This document shows, one piece after another, positions 56,665-64,000 of a stretch of 64,000 bases of DNA (position 1 is its first letter; the number at the start of each line of letters is the position of its first letter). The notes below the pieces were generated by a model. That model saw only the letters and a program-made list of their open reading frames with translations. It did not search any database and had not been told where the DNA came from. The translations under genes were made by a program, and so were the position numbers. The stretch is from Mactra quadrangularis (Eukaryota > Mollusca > Bivalvia > Venerida > Mactridae), in NCBI GenBank assembly GCA_025267735.1, contig CM046299.1:30019487-30083486 (forward strand), given 5' to 3'.

Positions 56665-56905
56665 AGGCCTTAACGCCATAGCAACACATATTGTATAGGT
56701 TATATCACGGAGATCAGTTCATCCACTCACTGTTCCTGAAAAGGCAAAATCTCTGGATCTAGCTGTTAACCAAAAAGAAATCACATCGATGACTGAGTGG
56801 TAGGAGGGAGAATTACCGTAAAAATTATTTCATAACTAAGCTCAACGAAAGTATGCCCCGCCCATGAATAAAACCTACGACCCCTCGATGAGTAGAATAA
56901 TGGGC
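56665..56905 (-). mobile_element. SINE family A, degenerate copy 4
   Basis: CCTTAACGCCATAGCAACAC at the left, GGATCTAGCTGTTAACC in the body, and AAGCTCAACGAAAGTATGCC beside a decayed head (CGCCCATGAATAAAACC). The Pol III boxes are broken. Confidence 0.8.
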
Positions 56906-57670
56906 CTGTAAAATGAAATATGAAACACAGTTGACTATGAATGATAAGAAGGTAATGAGTGATATCGAAATAGTATTTTTGAACTTGTTGAAGTCATCAA
57001 CATAATTAATGTTTGGAACATATATCACCTTTTCTAGTTTGTGTGTACTAATGAACTCGGGTATTAAATCTTAGCATAACACTTTGAATCTTAACATTTG
57101 TTTATTTTCTTACATAATATAGATAATTTGTGCATATAAAACACTTTCAACTATTTTGCAAAAAATAACCCCATTCACTTGACGACATTAACCTCTTTTT
57201 TAATCAGTTCATCGAATGAAAAAAAGAAATTTATCATACAATTAATTCTTAATAATATTTGTAAATCTTAACCTTCATCATTAAACACCATCAGTGCAGG
57301 TAAAATTAATTTCTAAGACCTTTATGATAAGCAGAAATGAGGGTTAAATACATTACTTTCTATTCAGTTACTATATAAATCATAGAATAGCAGCAGGGTG
57401 TTAGTCCAACTTTACTAAAAAATGTGCACTACGTAGCACACATAACAGATAACAATTACATAGTTTTAAATCTCTCCTATATTAGATTTTTTGACACACA
57501 GACTAATTAAATAATGTGATAGTCATATTGTAACAATTAATAGCATTGACTAATTACAACAGTAGTCATAGTAATACGTAAATTCAATCGTTCAATATTG
57601 TAAATGACTCAAGCAGATTTTTATTGTGTAGAGAGTTTGATAAAAAATGTAATCACCAGCATTAATAATA

Positions 57671-57852
57671 TCTACGGTCATTCTGTCCCCTTCCCCTGAT
57701 TCTAAGTCATGTAGGACAGGCGTCAGTCACTGACAAAGTATGCACCCAGTAGTTTGTTAACAGCAAAATCCTGAGATAAAGCTTCTTCAGGAACAGTGAG
57801 TAGGTGGACTGACCGCTGTGATATAATCTATATAAGGTGTTGCCACAGCATA
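57671..57852 (+). mobile_element. SINE family A, 5'-truncated copy 5
   Basis: Begins TCTACGGTCATTCTG in the body and runs to GACCGCTGTGATATAATC and GTGTTGCC; the tRNA head is absent. Orientation is opposite to copy 4, about 0.8 kb away. Confidence 0.8.
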
Positions 57853-58603
57853 AAACCCAACAAAAAATGAATAAATCTAAACACAATGAATACCCCAGTA
57901 CTTTCAGTGCTTTGATTATAATTGCTAACAACAATGGTCAAATTAATTTATTTTACATCATTATTACCTGCCATGGAAAGTATTCCTACAAGATACAGCA
58001 CACACATCATATCTGTAGACAATCCCTGAAGAATCAAACAAACATCATTAATAAATTGAAAATCATCAATTAATTAGTCTTCACTCTACATATTAAGACT
58101 CATTTATCATTATGAAGCCCTAGCTTTCTTCGGCATTATATGTAAACTGGGTTTACAGTCACGTGGTCTACAACAGCCAATAGGAAGGAAACAATAATTG
58201 GTTGTTTTGGCATTTTTCTTTCTAAACAAATAAATGACGCGCGTAATGACAAAACCTGCATTAATGACGTTGATGACGTTGTCGGGAAAATCCACTTAAA
58301 AAGTTACGTCAAATAATTTTCGTCACGCATGTTTACGAGCGGTCAGTTTTAGCACGGCGTAGATTTGAATTTCTACCTTCATAGAGTTTATAGTTTACTC
58401 GTACTCGATGGATTGTTTTTAAAATGGGAGAGGAACTTGTCGTTAAGTTAATCCCAGTATATTATGTTATATGTTAGAGTTAAAATAATTACTTTGATAG
58501 GATTATTACAGTACTCCTCACAACCCTATTACCGGTCATTTTTGAACATTTTCAGTGATAACATTTTTGTTATTTTCATGTAACAAATAAATTTTTGTAA
58601 CTT

Positions 58604-58723
58604 GTATTTCGATCCCTGCTAAATCAATGCATACATAAAAAAGGGATAATAAACTCAAAGTTTTGTGCTCCAAATACGTGTCTCAAACGCAAGAGGAAAT
58701 TGTCCAAAATAAAACGGACGAGC
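58604..58723 (+). repeat. Direct repeat of about 120 bp, copy 1
   Basis: Shared with 59,376-59,497: GTATTTCGATCC..GCT.AATCAATGCATA, then AGGGATAATAAACTCAAAGT, TTTGTGCTCCAAATACGTGT, and TTGTCCAAAATAAAAC.GACG. Roughly 90-95% identical. The 650 bp between the copies is AT-rich and non-coding. It could be a small LTR-like pair, a segmental duplication or two insertions of one repeat. Confidence 0.88.
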
Positions 58724-59375
58724 CTTCATTTGTTTTTTCGTTTCATCGCCACAAAGTATAACCACATTATATATGACGTCATTTTCGGTGAAATCAGAAT
58801 TTGGTAAACTTTCCTTGGTCGTTTAAAGGTTCAAAGTAGAGGACAATATCATAAATTTACACGTTTTAAGGAAGCGGTTGAATGTAATGTATTCACTGAG
58901 CTGCGAGGGGAACGCAAATCAAGCCGAATTCGGCGAACAATAAACAATATCAAACGTTATCAAGTGTTTCGTAATATATTGCATATATAATTTATGAACA
59001 CTTAGACAAAACGTATGTAGGTATTTACAAGTGAAGTATCAATATAACAAAATATCTAAACTATCGAAGTTAGATCTCATTTTATTCAGAGTCATAAATT
59101 TATAGCTGACACGTACCATAGTCTCTGATTTAATCTTTCAGTGATTTACAAGTATATTTTGTGGTTTCAAAAGTTTGTTGGCGTTCTTATTTCTATTCTG
59201 ATCGGAAAGTATTTCTATAATCGATATTAAAGATACGTACTCTCATGCACCTCGGTTGAATATTTCACTCTAACGGTATCGAAAAACTTGATAGCCTCTG
59301 GGTACTGCTGGCGTCACATTGTCCCGAAATTGACACTAGATGTGCATACGAATGTGAATTTTTAGAATCGCGCAC

Positions 59376-59497
59376 GTATTTCGATCCATGCTTAATCAAT
59401 GCATATATAAAGAAAAGGGATAATAAACTCAAAGTTTTGTGCTCCAAATACGTGTCTCAAATGCAAGAAGAAGTTGTCCAAAATAAAACAGACGAGC
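59376..59497 (+). repeat. Direct repeat of about 120 bp, copy 2
   Basis: Partner of 58,604-58,723 in the same orientation, 770 bp downstream. Ends are not TG...CA, which argues against ordinary LTRs. Confidence 0.88.
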
Positions 59498-59499
59498 GA

Positions 59500-61180
59500 C
59501 ATATAAACCGAACGTTTGAGTCGGCGGGAATAAGAATCAAAATCCGTCTTTAATCAACACAATGCACCTTAAATCATTTAGCAAATGATGATATAGTAAC
59601 AACATATCGTTAAATGTGCTAAATTGAGTTAAAAATAACTATCACTCACTTCAAAATCTAAAAGTTTCTCCTCCCAGTTGTGGTGAATGTACATGATAAT
59701 AAAGCAGACATTTTTATGACATCATCATGGCGTAAATAAGCTAATAATGAATATACGATTGTTCGAAAATTAAGAGCCATAAGTGATTAAAACAAGATGT
59801 AGTCAGTTAATGTACGAGTATAATTTGATTTTGTTTCATAATGTTAATGTTTTCTTGTTGCTATTACATGCTTTAATTTGAGAGTCTACGTGTACGTAGC
59901 TTTAATGAACTCAGATCTATAACCTACGCAGGTCAAGATTTATGACAACATTAATTTATGTTTAGACTTTCAATCAAGAATCATGAATGATAAGGAAAGA
60001 TCTATTGACAACTGTTTCTTTTTTTTCTAAATTCTGATTCACACAACACTACTCTCAATCTTATTTAACAAACAATGATGAAATAATTAAAGCGTTACTA
60101 TCTTCAAATCTAACAAAAAGGCAACCAATTTACTTAAAAATGTGTTAATTATACATAATTCAATGCTCTAGTTTGCATAACGAAATTGTTTGAACCATAT
60201 TGATGTCGTGTCATACATTTTCACGACCCACGCTAGATCTTAAATTCACATGAAACACTTTTAAATGTACGTTTGTAAACAAAAACATGTTATTTGTTAA
60301 TATTTCGCGTCTTAATTTAGCTAACAAGCCCAAAGAAGCGACTCATCAAAAGTTTTGAACCCGTTTCATTGCGCTTCCATAGTTTAAATAAATCCCGCGT
60401 ATGACAAAGAATTTCATTTTGTAAACAATGTAAAAATTGGTCCAATTTTAAGTATTTACATCCTTTACTTAGCATGGAAATCGTTGTTTATACATTTTTG
60501 CCACCACTGAATGTATCTGAATAATTAAAATACAAAAAGAAAAGCGAACAGCAACCTCCGACGAGCGGCATATTAGAAACCCCCACCCCCGTTGATTTTG
60601 CTCTATGTTTTACCTTTAACGAACGGCACCTCAGCAGAGTGGTAAACGGCCGTTATGATAAATCTCCTTTGTTCATAATTTACCTCCGTACAGCGAAACT
60701 AAGGTTTTTTATCAATCATCGATGATTTTCTTAGACCGGAAGATTTTAACAATAAGCGATACCCTTAATCGTATAATACTACCCTAAGGTGTTATGTTAT
60801 CAAATCTTTTGACTAACTGGGCTAAATAAACAAGTGACACATGGTTTTCATGCAGCCAACGAACGAATTAAGTTGAAGAGCGCTTTGTTTGGTAGGCTGA
60901 CGTCATCAAATATCAGTCGTACACACGTCTAGCTAGTTGACGATAATAAATGAAAACTAATTTGTTATTGTACTGATAATAAATTATAATATGCTTGTAT
61001 TCTGAATTCAACTGAAAAACTTTGGCTGCAGAGATTGGCTGATTGAATATTGATTGATGTAAACAACATAAATAAAATTTGGTACATTATTAAAGTGTGA
61101 CATTTTCTTGTTTAGAATTCCCATAATACACATATCAAGTAATAAGCTTTTTGTTATTTTTTATCACCAGAATTACTGTC
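59500..61180. other. AT-rich stretch with no recognisable content
   Basis: I see no credible frame or element ends. Confidence 0.5.
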
Positions 61181-61185
61181 TTATT

Positions 61186-61466
61186 GATTGGAGTTAACGC
61201 CGTGTCAACACAATTTTAGGTCATTTTACGGCGTCCAGCGCACCTAACCTAGCTTTCCTGGACCATTGTCTATAACCAGTACACACCTACCCTTCCACAA
61301 GACCGAAAACTTCTCCATATTATCTAATCAATGGAGGAAAATCGACATTATTGTCAAATTTTCATGGAAGGGTATAACCTCCCCGGGTGAGATTCAAACC
61401 CGCACCCCCTCGGGCACGACTATCCATATCCCGGCGCGCTACCAACTGCGCTATCGACCCGGGTTG
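61186..61466 (-). mobile_element. tRNA-headed SINE, family B, copy 2
   Basis: Inverted: tail TTAACGCCGTGTCAACACAA at the left, body CATGGAAGGGTATAACCTCC, and at the right the complemented boxes GAGATTCAAACCCGCACC and CTACCAACTGCGCTATCG. The B box has one change. It matches the 44.4-kb copy throughout. Confidence 0.85.
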
Positions 61467-61499
61467 GGAGAATTACAGTCTAAATCACTAGCAACTAAG

Positions 61500-62640
61500 T
61501 GATTACGAATTTGTTTGTGAACGAATTTTTAGAGGACTAATATCTATACCTCCATCGATAAGATTGGATTCATAAATTTTCGGTTTAAAATTTAAACACG
61601 AATTCTATCAATTATCTCAAATAATTGTGAGAATTAATAATCTTTTTAGTTTATATAAAATACGTAATAACAAATTTTGAATAAGGAAGCATTTACATTT
61701 TACATAATAAAATGACCGTTCGATCTTTATCAATTTTAACGACGTCGACGAAAACTGCTCACGAAATTTGTGGACATGACCCGATATCGCCCGAAGTTTG
61801 ACAGCAGATATTATGGAAATTCTACCTTTGCGGGTAATTGTATATATGATTATAGAATTAATTGAATATTTTGGTTGCTGAGGGAACAACGAAAATTATC
61901 ATTAACACAGTAAAATGTAATACCCATATAACTATGCATGTACATGTATAAATATCATTAGTGGTCTTTTTTAAAGAACTTTATGACGTAACGATATTAT
62001 ATTCATTTTGACATTATTCTGAGGCATACCATGGGTACTTAAGATTACTATAGCGTCAAAAGTAAGCTGTATTTCCGAAAGCGGTTTTCGACTTCAAAAA
62101 CTACAAACCTTTTCCTATAGGAAAATGCAAAAACATAAAAATCGAAAATTTTGTCATTAAGGCAGGTTTTTCCATGACGCGGCTCAAATTTACTACACCA
62201 AAAAGCGCGTGAACAGCGTACACTTTTTTCTGCCTCAAAACTCCCAATTATGATTAACTCAATAAACTAATCGCACAAAATATGAATCGAGCAGAACTAG
62301 ATAAAATTTTCTTAGTATTTTGGGTAGAGATTTTTGCATCGATAATAAGCGTGAAAACCATGCATGTAGGCGCTAGTTTGGTCATATACACATTAACATT
62401 ATCGATCGGACATAAATGTAAATAAAATTTCTTCAATATGGAAATTGGGGTACTAAATAGTTCCATCAAGTATGTTTTTATGAACAAGTGTATAACCAAC
62501 GTCAATACACGACGCATTTAGATAGAGCTTATTTTTGGCAATTTTCTATTTGTGTTTTACTATCTACTTTTGTTCCATGATGCAAAAAACATATTTGGCA
62601 AAATATGAGCACAATAAAACACTATTTAGAGGTAGCTCAT
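61500..62640. other. AT-rich stretch with no recognisable content
   Basis: No supported feature. The minus-strand frames here are short and low in codon bias. Confidence 0.5.
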
Positions 62641-64000
62641 TCACTTTGATATTCCTGGATTCCTTTTTAAGGGAGTTCGGCAGGAAAGAAGTTTATGATG
62701 GAATTTTTTAACATTCATAAATTTGTTTATTTGCTCATTTGAAGTAAATTCATCGAAAAAAATAGGTCATCGTTCATTTTATAAAGTTACAGCCATTTAA
62801 AAATGACACCCAAAAATGTGTAAATTTCCCGCCAAAATACGTTAAAAATACCATATATCAGTCAGATGTGAAAGAAAAAAGGTTATTTGTCATTAAATTA
62901 TGGTTTTTTTTGATGCACAGATGAAATTAGATATATCTCCCTTTCTTACAGAATTTTATCGATCGATTTTCGCAAAATGTTCTTTCAAACATGATAATTA
63001 CCCCACCCACTTTTAAGAAATAGTCTCAAAATGTTTATTTTTTTACGTAACAATGTTTTACGACCTTGAAATGATTTTTTTTAATTTTGTTTAAAATGTT
63101 TGATACAATGTGTTATTATCAGATAGAAATAAAAAAGATAGGTCACTGAACTTTTAAAGGAAATCTGATGTTTTAAACAATATAAAACACAAAATCTGAG
63201 CAGATAATAAAATTCCAAAGTTTATTTCTGGTTAAATTTATTTGAACTAAAAAGATGTTTTACTTCTATCCGTATGTTTTATACAGTTTAAGTAGAAATA
63301 AAATTCATATTAATTATGATATTGTTGTTTTGTCAAAAAATTATAAATTTTAACACATTTTAGCACTGTAAGGGTTACCCCACCAACTTCTTAAATGGCC
63401 ACTAAAAATCTATATTTTGTGACTACCATGGAAGTTTGATGTCATAAATCTTCTTAAAATGGTGATGAATAAATCTTTACTCTACATATTTATAAACAAA
63501 AATATTTTTATTTCTAAATTCACCATGGCAACCAAATATTCTAAATAATTGTGAAAAGGGAAATTCACATGTTCTTGACTGTTTTATACTATATCTTGTT
63601 ATTGTGTTAATCCTTAGAACAATTCCAGTTATAAACACAAACTTACTTTTGAGTTAGTGCTGTAAAATTGTATTTTTGTTGCCATATTTACCAGGACTAC
63701 TTCATTCATGCATTTTTTAAGTTTGTTAAAATTCTAATCTTAGTGCCTTGAACCTCACATATGGAAAAAAATGATCATACTCTGAGGTACTATTCATGGA
63801 CAGATTTTTCATTTCTGTTATCTAATATATCTTTTTAATTAAATATAATAATAATAATAGATTAACAAGATTCACACTACTATTATAAGCTTTATTTAAT
63901 ATGATCAAAGGTGGTGCATACTTGTAAGTATACATGCATTTATATAGTATATTTGATCAAGGGAGGTAACTCATACAAATCTAATAAAATCTAATAACAT
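62640..64000. other. Probable mobile-element-derived stretch running off the window
   Basis: It contains two TTACCCCACC(C/A)ACTT words (62,999 and 63,374) and CATGG-centred words like those at 21-22 kb (ACCATGGAAG at 63,425; CACCATGGCAACC at 63,522; GTTGCCAT at 63,679). It ends with AAGGGAGGTAAC at 63,959, a word that also occurs at 42.6 kb. The likeness in word content and spacing to 21.1-22.1 kb suggests one repeat family, but I could not align the two reliably. Confidence 0.3.

Noticed and set aside
58110..58295. 61-codon minus-strand frame in a region with CACGTG, CCAAT and TGACG words
   Set aside because: The region may be a promoter, but the frame has no splice context, no domain and ordinary composition for chance.
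1..64000. CRISPR arrays, bacterial operons, prophage or integrons
   Set aside because: No regularly spaced repeats, no ribosome-binding sites and no prokaryotic genes; spliced genes and animal-type transposons dominate.

Overview
The window is eukaryotic. Its coding sequence is split by AT-rich introns with GT/AG boundaries, and most of the rest is transposon debris. The mix is animal: tRNA-headed SINEs, Tc1/mariner fragments, an RNase H-bearing LINE, a Penelope-like element with a GIY-YIG domain, and many TTAA- or TA-flanked inverted-repeat elements. The repeat beginning near 50.6 kb (ACAAGAGGGTCCAAAGGGCC type) is a style I associate with bivalve genomes, so a bivalve mollusc, perhaps heterodont, is my inference. 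I could not search any database.

Region 1 (1-12,124) is a giant inverted repeat. Its arms are about 5.7 kb (1-5,712 and 6,501-12,124), differ by scattered substitutions and two sizeable indels, and are separated by a GA microsatellite and exactly 100 N. Position 1 is still inside the left arm, so the repeat may continue beyond the window.

Region 2 (9,172-25,623, minus strand) is the main gene. It is a single-pass transmembrane receptor with five Ig-type exons, a membrane exon and five small cytoplasmic-tail exons that I assembled by splice phase. The tail holds three tyrosine motifs. The last four tail exons lie inside the right arm of the inverted repeat, and intact copies of all four lie in the left arm on the plus strand. 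The locus is therefore either a real tail-to-tail duplication or two haplotypes joined at the scaffold gap. One tail exon is far more diverged between arms than its flanking introns. The 8.8-kb intron between Ig4 and Ig5 holds a candidate 7.8-kb element with nested insertions, a cluster of CGTACGTTA motifs and a cluster of RFX/X-box-like palindromes.

Region 3 (27-44 kb) is mostly mobile DNA: SINEs, a fold-back element built from TAACTAGTTACGTAAC-type words, a 5'-truncated LINE, several MITEs, and three or four decayed Tc1/mariner copies, one of them complete from TIR to TIR. It also holds a possible first coding exon (34,754-34,817, minus) and a possible spliced noncoding RNA (about 41.1-42.3 kb, minus).

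Region 4 (44-52.6 kb) holds a SINE, an acidic low-complexity ORF, a broken Penelope-like retroelement with a hammerhead-like motif beside its 3' end, SINE remnants, a bivalve-type repeat and a TTAA-flanked 1.46-kb inverted-repeat element.

Region 5 (52.6-64 kb) has a promoter-like stretch, one well-bounded coding exon of an unknown, probably secreted or extracellular protein (53,794-54,022, plus), more SINE copies and a pair of 120-bp direct repeats. The rest I see nothing in.
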